Shown: in pieces, positions 24,352-36,022 of the stretch | Position numbering within the stretch: the stretch's first letter is position 1 | Layout: every line of letters begins with the position of its first letter | Source: Udeniomyces pyricola | Lineage: Eukaryota > Basidiomycota > Tremellomycetes > Cystofilobasidiales > Mrakiaceae | Direction of reading: 5' to 3' | Length of the DNA: 64,000 bases | NCBI GenBank assembly: GCA_039545295.1 | Contig: BCIK01000018.1 | Coordinates: 62,001 to 126,000 of the forward strand | Made by a program: the position numbers and the translations under genes | Notes under the pieces: generated by a model | Databases searched by the model: none | Told to the model about the DNA's origin: nothing | Seen by the model: only the letters and a program-made list of their open reading frames with translations

Positions 24352-26564
24352 CTAGTTGCCAACAGGTGTCGGCACGCTCGAGACGACGCCTTCCATGGCG
24401 TCGGAACCATTGGGCAAGATGTCGACTGGTTGAGCGCTCGGCGACCTGGGCGCCGGTAGCGTCGTGTCAAAGACAGTCTCGGTCCCGAGATGGCTTCTTG
24501 GCAGAGCGTGCGGCGCGGGCAAACCACCCTGATGTAGGGTGAAAGATGTACGAAGCGGGGAAGAGGCACGAGGGAGGTTGCCAGCAGCCACGACGTGAGC
24601 AGCGTTGGCGGTAGCAGCGTTAGCAGTGGCCGAAGAGGAAGGAGTCGAAGGAGCAGAGTGAATCGTCAACCCCGACGGCGAGAAAACTTGGATTGAAGCC
24701 GACGAGAGCGTAGGCGTGGTCGGCGACTCGGACCGCTGGCGTTTGGCACTGAAGCCGGAACCGTCACTTTCAGTAGGAGAGGTGTTGATAGTGGGAGGCG
24801 CAGGCTTGCGGCCAATCTGCATACCTCCCATGCCGCCGGCGAGCCCGGGTGATTTGCCTCGCTCGCTCGCGCCAAACAAGGGGCCGTCGTACGCCATGTC
24901 CTCGATACGAATCCTTGAACGCGAGCGCTTGCTAGAACCACCGGACGAGCGGCCGAGGTGACCAAAATCTCCGCCAGAAGTACCAAACGTGTTTTCCAAT
25001 GAGACGGAGGGTGAATTGTTGGGCGAGCAGTCATTGGAAGGAGGCGTGAAGAGGTTTTGACGAGGGGAGAACGACGGGAGCGACATAGGTCGCTTGACCG
25101 AGGACCCAGCAAGTTCGTCTCGCCGCGTGGCCGAAAGACCGAGGGCTTTGGTCCAGAAGTCGAGCTTGATGGACTGCTCGGGCAGTCGATGCACCTTGCC
25201 GCCAATGAGAACATCCGTCGCAGCCTCGCGAGTAATGAGGGGCGGATTTTGACGAAGGTATGTTACGTCTGGCGCAGTGGCCGATTGAGACTTGTCAGCG
25301 AGGAAGATGTCAAGAGAAGGCGAATTGGTCTTCTTCGGCTTTCGCTTCGAGGGAGGAGCCGATCGTGGTCGTGCCGCTGGTGGAGATCGTGCACGGGGAG
25401 GAGGACGAGGGGGTCGACTGACGCGAGCGGTCGAGGTCGAGGTCGTCGCCGTCGAATTCTCGGCGTGAGGTCGTCGAGGCTGACGAGCAGTCCGAGCGAC
25501 AGGAGCAGCATGGCCGACTGGGGGAGAGGCATCAGATGAAGACGAGTCCTCTGACGTCGATAACGAGGCAGACGAGGCAGGGGCAGACACAGAAGCAGTC
25601 ACCGCAGGGATCGGCGTCGGTCGCGCAGCGGGGATTGCGGGAGATGTTCGGGGGGTGCCAGCCGGAGTAGACTCCCTTGATCCAGCCTATCGAAAACACA
25701 TGGCAGACACGGGATAAGGAAGAACAGAGAAGGAGGGAGGAGGAAGAAGGGGCAATTAGAAGAAGCAAGAGGAGTCGATGAGCTCATGCTCCACTGTACG
25801 AAGCCTCGCCAGAAAATTCTTGCAGGGTAATCGCCGCTGCGGGCGCCGAGAATTGGTACATACGTTACTGCCATCAGGAGCCGCACGCTTCTTGCCTGCA
25901 AAGTGCGTGATGGGACGAGGGCGGCCGTGGGTCTGGACGTCTGGATGACGAGACGTCGGGAAGGGAAGGGGGAACACAGAGCACAAGGTGAAACGGGACA
26001 AAAGGAACAAATCCAAAGACGGTCGAGATCAGGCGATGAAACCACACCCAGAGAGCCGGCGATGTCATCTGCTGGAACTCACAAAGACCACACGCGTTGC
26101 TAAGAGGCCCAGAAGAGGAATCACATGACATTACGTAGGGTATGGATGGGTCAGCTGACGTGGATCGCACAAAGGCACAGGCGGGGAGACCGAAAGATGG
26201 CCGGCCAAAGGGGGGAGACCGGTCGCTGGGTGGCAATGGGCCTAGAGGGAAGAGGGGGAAGCGAGACCGAGGCAAATGATCTGAGACTCGACTCACCAAA
26301 GTCGCTCTTTATTGATCGGGTTGGTTCGCCAGAGAGACGTTTGTTGCTCGTTGGCTCCACAATGGGCTACAGTGAGATCGCATGCAAGCGGCAGGCAGAT
26401 AGTTGAGTACGCCAAACGAGCGAGAAACAGGATATGAAGAATGCAAGGGGGAAAAACCTGCGATGAGCTCATGCTTCCAAGGCGTACGATCGCCACGAAT
26501 CACCATCTTGAACAGACAAGGACTTACAGCAATTTCCAGGGGCGAGTTTACGCTTGCTAGACAT
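24352..26564 (-). CDS. GATA-type zinc-finger transcription factor 2
   Basis: Paralogue of the previous gene, on the same strand. Five exons join in frame: 26564-26528, 26366-26297, 26099-26083, 25940-25864 and 25686-24352, giving 511 residues. The N-terminal finger is built from MSSKRKLAPGNC, SHCGANEQQTSLWR, TNPINKERLC, NACGL and YVQTHGRPRPITHF. Spacing is C-x2-C-x20-C-x2-C, again with two extra residues before the Trp. The 17-nt third exon encodes only NACGL plus parts of the flanking codons. The rest is Ser/Pro/Ala-rich with a basic patch (KRKPKK) and a conserved-looking stretch IKLDFWTKALGLSA. An ordinary GATA factor for nitrogen, iron or light control cannot be told apart here. The first exon starts with a clear ATG, and there is no plausible extension. 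Confidence 0.82.
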
Positions 26565-28021
26565 GATATGGATGGATTGATGAGGATGGATGCAAGGAGG
26601 AGATAGGAAGAATGGATGAAGTGGAGAGGAGGAACAGCCGGCAGCTAAGCGGGACTGATGGAGTGGCGATATCCGACGCTGGAAGCGTGTGAAGAGGGGC
26701 AGATGACTGTGCGAAGGTTACGCCCGGTGATAAGACGTTGTGATCACGATGGATGGGTTAAAAGGAGATGGTGAAAGGGCGAGATCGAAGAGTGATCAAT
26801 TGATCAATCAATGGCGGTCGATTGGAGGTGGTCGTAGGTGGTCGGAGTGAGTGGTCGTGGTCGGAGTGAGTGGGGATGGCAAGATGGGCTGTCCAGAAGG
26901 GTTGGACGCGATGGCAAATGCGGTGAATAGATTCAAGGAGAGGTATGATGGCCGTTAGGATAGGATGTCGATATGGATGGTCGACGAAATTGAGCAAGAT
27001 GAATACCAAGTGAGGGAAGGGAGAAAGGGAGCGAGGGCACAGGTTTGAAGGAAGGGGGCGAGAGGCCGAAATGAGAGGGGCACGAGCAAGGGAGATGACG
27101 ACCTGTCCTGAGAGAGGGGTGTGATGAGGGAGTGCAAGGAGTCGGTCAGGGAAGAGGGGCTGGTTATCTTTGAATTCCTGTGACGATAGGGGATGTCGGG
27201 GAATGAGAGCTGAGATGTGGTCGAGCACGGTGGTAAGGGTGGGTGAGATGAGATGGTGAGGAAGCGTCTGGTCAAGTGAGAAGTGGAAATATTTGAGCAA
27301 GGAAGGCGAAGGGGGACATCCAAAAACGTGGCCGGAGTCTCGCGCTTTCTTCCTTCCTTGATAATCGGGCAATCCTTAATCCGCCCCCCCCTTTGACGAT
27401 TCACTAATCACTTGTCACTATATGTTAGCTGTGGCTTCCTCTCCATCAATAGGCTCTTGGTTCATCCTTTGATGTCCTGGATCTCCTATACAACCCAACC
27501 ATCCGTTCTTGTTCTGCGCTCCCATTCTCCCACATCTTGACATCTACTTTACCCAACGCTCTCACCCTCCCCATGAGCTCGCTCGTACGCGTGCGTTCTC
27601 AGCGAGACGGCCAAGATCGGTCCATCGTCCGTCTCGGTCACTTCGGACGAGCGCGCGCGGGCTCTGATCACGGCCGGTGTTCGCCGAGCCTCGGACAGAT
27701 TGATCAATCGATCAATCGATCGAGAACTGTTCGACGTTTCATAACTACAGTATCACATATGCTATATCCAAACCATTGTGACATTCCATGTCTTCTCAGA
27801 TCTCGGACAGCATATTGATTACCGCAAGCTGCCAGTCGCATTCAATCATATGCAGCATGTATCTTTCAATTACCTCTGGTCTATGTTTGACGGATCCTAG
27901 TAGAAGCTGGCTGCCCCCATCGAGCCTGTACGTGACGGAGCTATCCACACACAACGCAGGTGGACAAGAGATTAACGCTCCGTTCGTCTGGAAATATGTT
28001 GATCCAAGATATGACATTCAT
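26565..28021. promoter_or_regulatory. Region upstream of GATA gene 2
   Basis: The promoter side of GATA gene 2, then the 3' flank of TIP41. GGTCG/GTGGTCG repeats lie at about 26815-26870, and overlapping GATCAATC/ATCGATC repeats at 27698-27722. Minus-strand open frames here (for example 26758-27372) are Pro/Ser/Leu low-complexity and not convincing. Confidence 0.4.
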
Positions 28022-29477
28022 TCAATCGCCCGAGATATGTCCTACTGTTGACCTGGTCGTCGTCAAGGACGGGTCTAATGTGAGCACCTCCACTTTCCGT
28101 CCGAGTCCAGGCCACGGCTTGCACCCATCCTCGAGCTTGACCGGGGAAGGCGGACGCCGGCCTGGCGCAGACAGCGTCTGATGGACCCACCCGGACGAGG
28201 AGAGGGGAGAGAGATCGGTGAATGGTGGAGGAAGGCGCTATGTTGATGATGATAGCATCCCAAGGGTCAATCAGCAATGCATGGAAAAAAAAAGGGGGGG
28301 GGGGCAAAGGTGCACGTCAAAAGCTATATAAAAAAATCGAAGCCTTGAGAAAAACACTTACCGCCTTGACGCCATCGTAAGCCGCTTCCCATCCACTGAC
28401 ATCGCGGATGACTTGATTGGAGCCAAACAGATGGAACACCCGGACGTCTCGCACCCGGAAGAGCACGCCGTCGACGCGTAGAAAGTGACGATGCAACAGA
28501 AAGAACGAATGCGGCATCACACGCTGATGATATCCGTGTGAACGGATTTGGACAACCAAACCGTCAGCATATGTCATCGACAGTGTGGTCTGATTGATAA
28601 TTGGCGACTCGAAAAGGATGATACCAGAACTCACGATCCGGATGGAGAGCACCGAGGACCCGTTGTCGTCGAGCTCGCTCTCGAACAACGGAATCTCGTC
28701 GTAAAACAGGATGGGATCCGGCCTAGTTAACAGGTCCAATGGAATCCCTTCTTGCTCCATTGCTGGTCTCCATTTGACAGCGGTGGAGGAAGACGCAGTA
28801 GTCAGAGCGGATGGAGAGTGGGGGAGAGTAGACGCTAAAGATGATTGGGCGACAACGCCGGTATGAAGAGTGCTGTACGTCCAATCAAAGGGCTTGATGG
28901 GAGTTGTCGGTAGAGGTGTGTGCGGTGATAGCGGGGTGGGCGCCGATGTTCTGATGAGGCCAAGATGCTCTGATTCAGTCACGAAATGTGCGGCTGCGCA
29001 GGTAACACAGATTGTGCAAGAGAAAGGTAGACGACGACAAGCTCACCTGGTCTTGCCCCATTCCTCAGCGTACTTGACCTTGACACCTCCACCCTCAGCA
29101 TCCCAGCTTGAGCCGATCTTGACCTCGGCGAGCGAGTCCATCGCATTGAAGGAGAAGGTTAGGCCTGAGGGAACGTGCTGAAGGGTGAGATAATTGTCGG
29201 CGAACGTCATCTCGGGCAGGGGGAACGGTAGGCGTTCGGCCGCGCTGTTTGAAGAAGCAGATGGACTGTAAGTCACGAGGCAGGGCCAACTTGTAGAGAT
29301 GACATGTCAATTCATGGAGAGTGCCCACTCGTCAATTTGTTGAGCATTCATGATGTGGCTTGTGTTGGAGGCAATGGTCCAGCCGGCAATGTCGATAGCT
29401 CGTGATGAGGGAGTCGGCGCTGACAACTCGTGTTTCGGCATGGCACCCGTGTAAGTCGAGGGATGAGTGAGACTCAT
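28022..29477 (-). CDS. TIP41: TIP41, regulator of PP2A-like phosphatase in TOR signalling
   Basis: TIP41 binds Tap42/PP2A-type phosphatase and modulates TOR signalling in the cytosol. Spliced segments match the family throughout. IDIAGWTIASNTSHI lies at about 29400, and PFPLPEMTFADNYLTLQH with VKVKYAEEWGKTR follow at about 29230-29045. After an intron come FDWTYSTLHTG, PLDLLTRPDPILFYDEIPLF, ELDDNGSSVLSIRI and HRHFLRVDGVLFRVRDVRVFH. The last intron (28361-28238) joins YDGVKA to RLPPPFTDLSPLSSSGWV and gives a stop at 28022-28024. If that intron is retained the frame would stop near 28317. The start is either 29477 (MSLTHPS) or 29441 (MPKHELS), both in frame; the longer is given. The gene is divergent from the gene at 30476. 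Confidence 0.88.
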
Positions 29478-30475
29478 GGGCGATGGGTATGTGTGTGTGT
29501 GTGTGTTGGGTTTGCGTAAGAGTGGCGGGAGGAGATGCTGGAGCGAGAGGCACTTTGTCGTATAGACAGAGGTACGTAGGGAAACGAGGAGGTCGGGTAA
29601 CGGCCGACGATTCAAGCTGTGGATGAGAATGCAGTAACAAGACGGCAAGCTATTTCATGGGAGTGTTTTCCATCGGCTGAGCTCTGGATTCAATATAGTT
29701 CATGGAGCATACTCGATCGATCATGTTGTCCTACTAGTACTTGGGATGGAATTGACCATTTGTGAGATCGAATTTACGTGATGATAAGGTATGACGGAGA
29801 GGAGGATCTGATGGGTCATGAACAGCTAGTCACAACACCGGAACATGGCTGACTGAACAAGCGGTGCCGGTGGGTGGAAACGTGCGAGATGATGTGAGAT
29901 TGATGGGGCAAGCGATGAGGGCGATTTGTGATTGTTTGATTGCGATTGATTATAAAATAAGATAAATATCAAGACTACAAATAGGTCGAGAGCCGGTTCG
30001 GTTGGTTTGATGGACGACTCCGCCTCGGCCAGGCCGGTGAGGCAAGCGTGATCGGCAATGGCGACGCTGGGCGCTGGGCGCTGGGCGAGGCGATAAGTCA
30101 GAGAGCGCTCGCTCTGTCCGCTGCCTGGTTCGGCTTCCCATTCTGGCTGGCTCCAACTGACATTACTCAGTACTCAGTACTCAGTTTCCTGCCAATACTT
30201 ATTAGACCCCAACATCGACCATCTCCTGACTATCACACACCTCAACCAACCCCGCCCACCCACCCAACGCTCATCCTACACTCAACGCACCCACTCTCAT
30301 CCGCCATCTTCATCCCATCGCTCCGCTTCCTGCCTTCAATTTCCAGCCCCATCTGTTATCAACCCTCCCCTCACAAGTACACCCACTCTCCCAATCTTCT
30401 CTCCTTCCCCCTCTCACCCCACCTCACCCGCCCAACGTCCCCCCATTCCCCCCTCAATCCCGCTCCTCAGTAGTC
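29478..30475. promoter_or_regulatory. Divergent promoter region TIP41 / serine-rich protein
   Basis: About 1 kb between two divergent starts. A short TG repeat lies at 29489-29506. A CTGGGCG unit is repeated three times at about 30066-30089, and a TACTCAG unit three times at 30167-30184. A long C-rich leader (30220-30475) precedes the plus-strand ATG. Confidence 0.4.
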
Positions 30476-31510
30476 ATGTCCATTGAGCCCTCCTCCGCCC
30501 CCATCCCCATCGCCTCTTCCCACCATGGCCGCTCTCAAAGTTTCTCCTTCAACCAGCAGGCGCCCTCGAGCATCTCGTCTTCCTCGCTCTCGTCTTACTC
30601 GCCAACTACGCCTTCGCCGATCCTGGCCCAGACGCTCCCTTCGGCCCTCTTCTTCTCTACCTCGCCTCCTCTTTCTGGGTCTACTAGCCATGGCTCCTTC
30701 AATGTACCCTCGCCGACGAGTGCTACTGGCACCGGTCGCCCTATCTGTGGCTTCGCCTCGGGCAAAGAATGGGCCTCGGCCGCCGCTTGGACCGGAGGCA
30801 GCGCCGTAGAGGAGGAGGAGGACGAATTCGATCCTCTTCATGCTCGTGCCAGTGGGGGTGTCAAGATTGTCGCCCCGCCTGGAACAGCTCCTCTGATGGG
30901 CTGGTCGGGCAAGGTTGTTAGTGCCAACAACTCTGTTGGTTCTCTCGCCGGAGGTGGAGCTCAAGACCGGGGTGCTAGCGTAATGAGGAGGTTGAGCTTG
31001 GGCGGCGGGGGGTTGTTTAGGGTAGGTCTCCTCTCCCCCGCTTTGTTTGCCTCGTTGGGTGGGACCTAGACCACTCGCGACTTTCGAGTCGTATAGGGAG
31101 ATGGAGTAACACGAACCGGTTCTGATTGTTCTTTGTTGCCCCTGTTGACTGCGACTCGTCTCCATACAGCCGACTAACGTCAAGACGGCCGCCTCACCGG
31201 CTGCCCCTACGCCGGCTATCAACGCCGTGCCGGACCTGGTTCGCTCAACCGATGCATCTTCTGTCACTGCCAGTGCTGGCGCCGCTCAAGGTCGATCCCG
31301 CAAGGCAAGCGTCGGTAACAAGGGTGGAAAGAGGAACATCAGTCCGGTAAGTTGCATTCACCAGCGTACCTTGTTTTCTTGCCAAAGAAGTGACGAAGCA
31401 AGCTGACACCTTATCATGTTCTATTTCCTCATTTTCGTGGCAACCACGTTGTTTTCGCCTACCAGACTGGCGAGAGAATTCTTCGGGGGCACGCTGGGGG
31501 CCTTTTCTAA
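30476..31510 (+). CDS. Serine-rich protein of unknown function with conserved RRLSLGG and GERILRGH motifs
   Basis: Three exons (30476-31021, 31170-31346, 31466-31510) join in frame to give 255 residues ending in TAA. The N-terminal half is Ser/Pro-rich. FASGKEWASAAAWTGG is followed by an acidic run (EEEEDEF) and then VMRRLSLGGGGLFR. The second exon is Lys/Arg-rich (SRKASVGNKGGKR). The last exon adds TGERILRGHAGGLF. RRLSL and RKASV look like basophilic kinase sites. I do not recognise the family; the short motif-bearing C-terminus suggests a conserved fungal protein. No signal peptide or membrane segment is seen. Confidence 0.7.
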
Positions 31511-32753
31511 ATCATCACACTCAGTTTCGTAGCTCCCGTCGCCCCTCGAGTCCTCCTTCGAACATCGCATCTCGTCTAGGTGAGCGCCCCTGCCTGTCGG
31601 CGTCGCGATTTGCATCTCGACAAGGAGACTAATTCTCGCAAGATTGCTTTGACCCATCCCTTTTTCGTGGGTTCGCATCGGGCTCTATCCAGATCGCTCA
31701 CTTTATCACCTCAATACCCTGCCCTCATCCGCTTCCCACATTACCCTTCTCTACCTCACACTTGACGCTTTTCACCTGGATCTCCTCGCATCCCTCGTCT
31801 TCGTATTCCTCGATCATCGACTGCATTCTTTCACGCACCATCGATTCGTCTGCAGTTTTTCTTGACCCACGCTCCATTTCTATGTCGTCTCTCCTTTTTT
31901 TTTCCTTGCCTGAGATTCCTCTGCAACTCTTCACCACGTTGTGTCTGCGTTTTCCTTCCTCGGCCGATCACGTTGCTCCTGTTCCTGCCTTTGTAGTGCC
32001 TTTATCCTTTCTTGTTCCTGCCTCTGAACCGAGTGCGTTGTATAACCGTCGATAGTTTTTTTTTTTTTTTCACTTCTCCCACATTGTAAAGTCGCGAGGG
32101 CTTGCCCTTTCTCTCTAGCTTATTGGTCCTCCTTGGGGCGACAGCTCGCGCATCGACTTGTCTCGTTCTCTTTGCTTCCTCTGCGCTTGTCTTGTTTTTT
32201 TTTTTTTTTTTTTTTTTTTGTTCGTGTGTGGTTGGGTTGTTTCTTGGTATGGTCAGTTGAGGGAAGGGGTTGGGTGCATGACGGTTGGATGAATGAAGAT
32301 GAGTGTATGCGGCATGTTGCGTGTTGACACGAGGATCGTGGGCGAGATGAGGGGCATTGAAGATGGTGTCGAGACCGAACTGTGTGATGATGGAGGAGAC
32401 AGAGATGGAGAGAGGAATAACAATGATAAAAAAAGAAAGTTGAAACAATTCTAAAGGATCACACGAGGACAGATGGGTGTGTGTGTGTGTTGAAGTTGCT
32501 GCTTCATGTTATAGCTTCTTGATGATGATGATGGAATTGTCATGATCGACAAGACAAGACAAGGCAAGCAGCTGCTAGCAGACGGATGTACTGTTGTTAG
32601 ACGACTATCAGTCTGACGAGAGTCTCTTTGGGCGACGAAAGTTCAAACTTGTCAAGCCCGCCCACGTCCTTTCGCTCCCTGCTCCCTCTCCCTCTCCCTC
32701 CCCCTCCCCTTCTCCTCTCGTTCCTTTCCCTATCCCTCTCACATCCCTACACC
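31511..32753. other. Intergenic region upstream of Ran
   Basis: The 3' flank of the serine-rich gene, then the Ran promoter. T-runs occur at 32056-32069 and 32196-32219, a TG repeat at 32476-32489, a GATGAT repeat at about 32521-32532, and a CT-rich leader at 32660-32750 just before the Ran ATG. No gene is seen. Confidence 0.45.
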
Positions 32754-34873
32754 ATGGCTGAGGTAAGGCCTCTCAGCTATCCCCTCAAGCCGACTCCCAT
32801 CCTCTTCGGCTCTCTTCGCTGCATCTTGGCACTTTGAACGACCTCATCACCCAAGCCAGCCAGCCAGCCTTGCGAGAAACCGATCCCTGACCCAACTTGG
32901 CCCGTTTTTCCTCCCCCTCCCCTCCTCTTCCTTCCCACTGCTCGCCCCCCTCGCCCATGCACTCCATCGCTCGCCTGCTTCGCTCTGTCTCCACGCGACT
33001 TGGATCGACCAGTCTATCCCCACTTTCAAGCTCGTCCTCGTACGTACACCGTCTCTCGACGCCAGCTCGGAGCTGCGTTCCGCCTGGCCTGGACGAAACC
33101 AACCAACCCTCTTGCTCTCTTCTCTTGCCCTCCTTGCTTCCCCTCCCCTCCGTTCCTCCTTGGCTCCCAACTCGCCTCTCAACTGGCACGAGGAACACGT
33201 CGAGCTGACACACTCCTTCCCTTGTGCTCTCGGCTGCGATCTTTGCTTCTATTTCTGTTTACGTTGATTCCCGATGCTTCCCTCATAGGTCGGAGACGGA
33301 GGAACCGGAAAGACCACCTTCGTCAAGAGGCATTTGACTGGAGGTGCGTCGTCAACAGAGCTCCTTCAATCCAGCCAGCTCATTCTTGACGCCCTTCCCC
33401 CCTCCCCCCCTTCTTTCGCCACCTCTTCGTAAAAGCTAATGTTCCCTCCTTCTTCCTCTTTTGTCCGCTTTGTCTTTGCCGTCCCGTCTGGTCATATCCG
33501 CAGAGTTCGAGAAGAAGGTAAGCATCTCGCTGGCCTGCTTGGGTATCTGCCAGAGCTACTGGGCGCGTACTAATCATCAGTTCCTCCTCTTTACTCATCC
33601 TTCATCCGCGTGTCTTTGTAGTACATCGGTTCGTCCCACCTGCCCGCCGCTTTGCGACTTTGGTATCCGTCGCTCCTCGCATAGTCTATCCCATCAAAAC
33701 TGACCGCTGTACCACGCTTTTCATGGCTTCATCTCATCCACGAACCACCTCTATCCGCTCCTTTCCATCCTCCTTGGTTCGGTCCATCTCAAAACTCTGT
33801 GTCCACGTCAACATCTCCCTTTTTGCATCTCTCTTTTCTGTCTCCCCCTCCTCCCTTCCTCCGGTCGTTGCGTTGCGTTTCGTTTCGCTTTTGATCGCTA
33901 TCAACAGCCACTCTTGGTGTTGAGGTTCACCCCTTGCAGTTCTCGACCAACTTCGGTACCATCTGCTTCAACGTCTGGGACACTGCTGGACAGGAGAAGT
34001 TTGGTGGTCTCCGAGATGGTTACTACATCCAGGGCCAGTGTGGTATCATCAGTGCGTTCTGGCTCCTTTTCTCGCAGAGCACAAAGCTCTGCATGATTTT
34101 TCAATCTAGCAGACAGAATCTAAATCCGACTGAAAAGTATGCTGACGCGGAACTGATTGGCGTGCGCGTCGTATGTTGGTTACGATCAATCGCAGTGTTC
34201 GATGTCACCTCGAGGATTACCTACAAGAACGTCCCCAACTGGCACAGGGATTTGGAGCGTGTCTGCGAGAACATCCCCATTGTTCTCTGCGGAAACAAGG
34301 TTGACGTCAAGGTTCGTACCTTGCTCAAAGGAACCTGGCTCCTTTCGTTATGTCTATTAGAGCCCGATTTCGACGGGGGATAGTGCGATTGAGACGTCGA
34401 CGGCTCATCTGATCTTCCTCCGCGTCATCTTCTCTCTCGTCGTCTCGTGCTTTGTGAACCACAGGAGCGAAAGGTCAAGACCGGAGCTGTCACCTTCCAC
34501 CGAAAGAAGAACTTGCAGTACTTCGAGATCTCGGCCAAGTCCAACTACAACTTCGAGAAGCCTTTCCTCTGGCTCGCCAGGAAGCTTGTTGGGTACGTCT
34601 TCATCTCGTCTCGGCCCTTATTCGTGCTTGACTAAATTAGGTCAACGGCACAAGTGTATGCGTGGTTAGCGAGTACTGATTTTATTCTCATTGCTTTTGC
34701 CCCTTACTTTTTTTTTCTTTCGTCCCATTAGAAACCCCGCCCTCGACTTCGTCGCTGCCCCTGCCCTTGCTCCCCCTGAAGTTCACCTTTCCGAGCAGGA
34801 CCGAGCTCAGCTTGATGCCGATGCCCAGGCCGCCGTCAACGCTCCTCTCCCCGACGAGGACGACGACCTCTAA
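32754..34873 (+). CDS. GSP1: Ran GTPase (Gsp1/Spi1), nuclear transport
   Basis: Small GTPase that drives nuclear import and export and spindle assembly. Nine exons were placed: 32754-32762, 33013-33039, 33289-33343, 33504-33517, 33622-33628, 33908-34051, 34196-34311, 34465-34592 and 34732-34873. They sum to 642 nt, that is 213 residues, the normal Ran length. The P-loop is GDGGTGKT, then [22 protein letters not shown] (the effector region, split over four exons). [18 protein letters not shown] follows, then NKVDVK and [14 protein letters not shown]. The C-terminus is the acidic PDEDDDL typical of Ran. The first exon is only ATG GCT GAG. Exons 4 and 5 are 14 and 7 nt. Confidence 0.97.
33622..33628 (+). 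other. 7-nt microexon of Ran
   Basis: TACATCG lies between a TTTGTAG acceptor and a GTTCGT donor. It encodes Tyr-Ile plus the first base of Ala in the invariant KKYIATLGVEV segment. The preceding exon (33504-33517, 14 nt) encodes FEKK. Both are demanded by the protein sequence. Confidence 0.9.
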
Positions 34874-36022
34874 ACAATTCCCCTTCCCTACCTTACCTCT
34901 TTTTCTCTTACCTATATGAATGTCCACTTTTTTTTTCCTTCTTACTCTCTCTATCCTTCTCTTGTCCCTTCCTTCCTCGTGCTCGTCTGCGATTTACATG
35001 CCCACGCCCTTTCTACCAGCGCGATCCTACGTGCTTCCCCCATCTCCCCCTTTCCCCTCGCCCTACTTCTTCTACGCCCATCAGAGCATCCTTTGCATCT
35101 TTTTGTCGAAAGACATCCTCCCAGTTTCCCCCTCTCTGGAATGCTGCCCCGACACCTCGGGGCCCCTTCCTCCCCGCCCACAGCTTTTATCCACTCAGAT
35201 ACAATCTAGTTCTCCAGCCGATGCATTGGCGCCTTCCTTGAGAAGATCAAGGCTTGGGTTCGGAGATGGGACTGAGGGCGGCCGGACGGATTGCGGCTCG
35301 TGTGTTGATGAGAGACGTGTGTGTGAAATATTTTTTCTTTCTTTCTTGTGGGAGCTGGCTGCCAATCGATTGCTTTCGGTGGCTCAACGAGTACTTGGCC
35401 TGTTGAAATATGAGATGCAGGCCGGAAATGGGGAGAGAAGTGAAGGTTGGGAGAGAATTGAAGGATTGATATCCTAGTGCCGCCGCGCGCGTCGTGAGAA
35501 TTAGTGATTGTGAAGTCGACGAGTGCAACTTTGCAAGCGAACACGAACGTTGACGAACGGGGTATGTATATACGATGAAGGGCTGAATAGCTAAATGATC
35601 AATCAGCCCTGGCAACGTCTGACTTGTGCATGTCATCATTCATCATGAGAGAATCGCCAACAGCTTATATTATTACAAAAGCGATCAAACAGAGGTCGCG
35701 GACTCGGCCGACGTCCGTCCCATCTGTCAATGCCCTTGATCATCAAAGTCACGCCATCCGACGCAACTGCTCGATTCCAAGTGATATGAGCAAACGCCTA
35801 CACTCAGATACAGACAGATACAGAAGAGGATAGCTCAAGTGAAATTCCGACCGGAGAAGGTGAGTGAGATCCTTAACCATCATCACCTGATAGCGCTTGA
35901 TCAGTCAAGCTCACGTAACGCAGCCACACTTCGGTCCAATCCAAGTCCGGTTATACATTAGAGACCTATCCACCGACGACGATCCACGCTCCTTCCACTG
36001 TCCATCCCATCTTACGCCTATC
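34874..36022. other. Intergenic region Ran / D-lactate dehydrogenase
   Basis: A CT-rich 3' flank of Ran (34880-35200), followed by a G-rich stretch and the promoter of the next gene. No gene is seen. Open frames on both strands overlap the pyrimidine-rich sequence and carry no family signature. Confidence 0.45.

Noticed and set aside
26758..27404. Minus-strand frames of 149-204 codons
   Set aside because: Low-complexity Pro/Ser/His/Leu sequence in two frames at once, with no motif.
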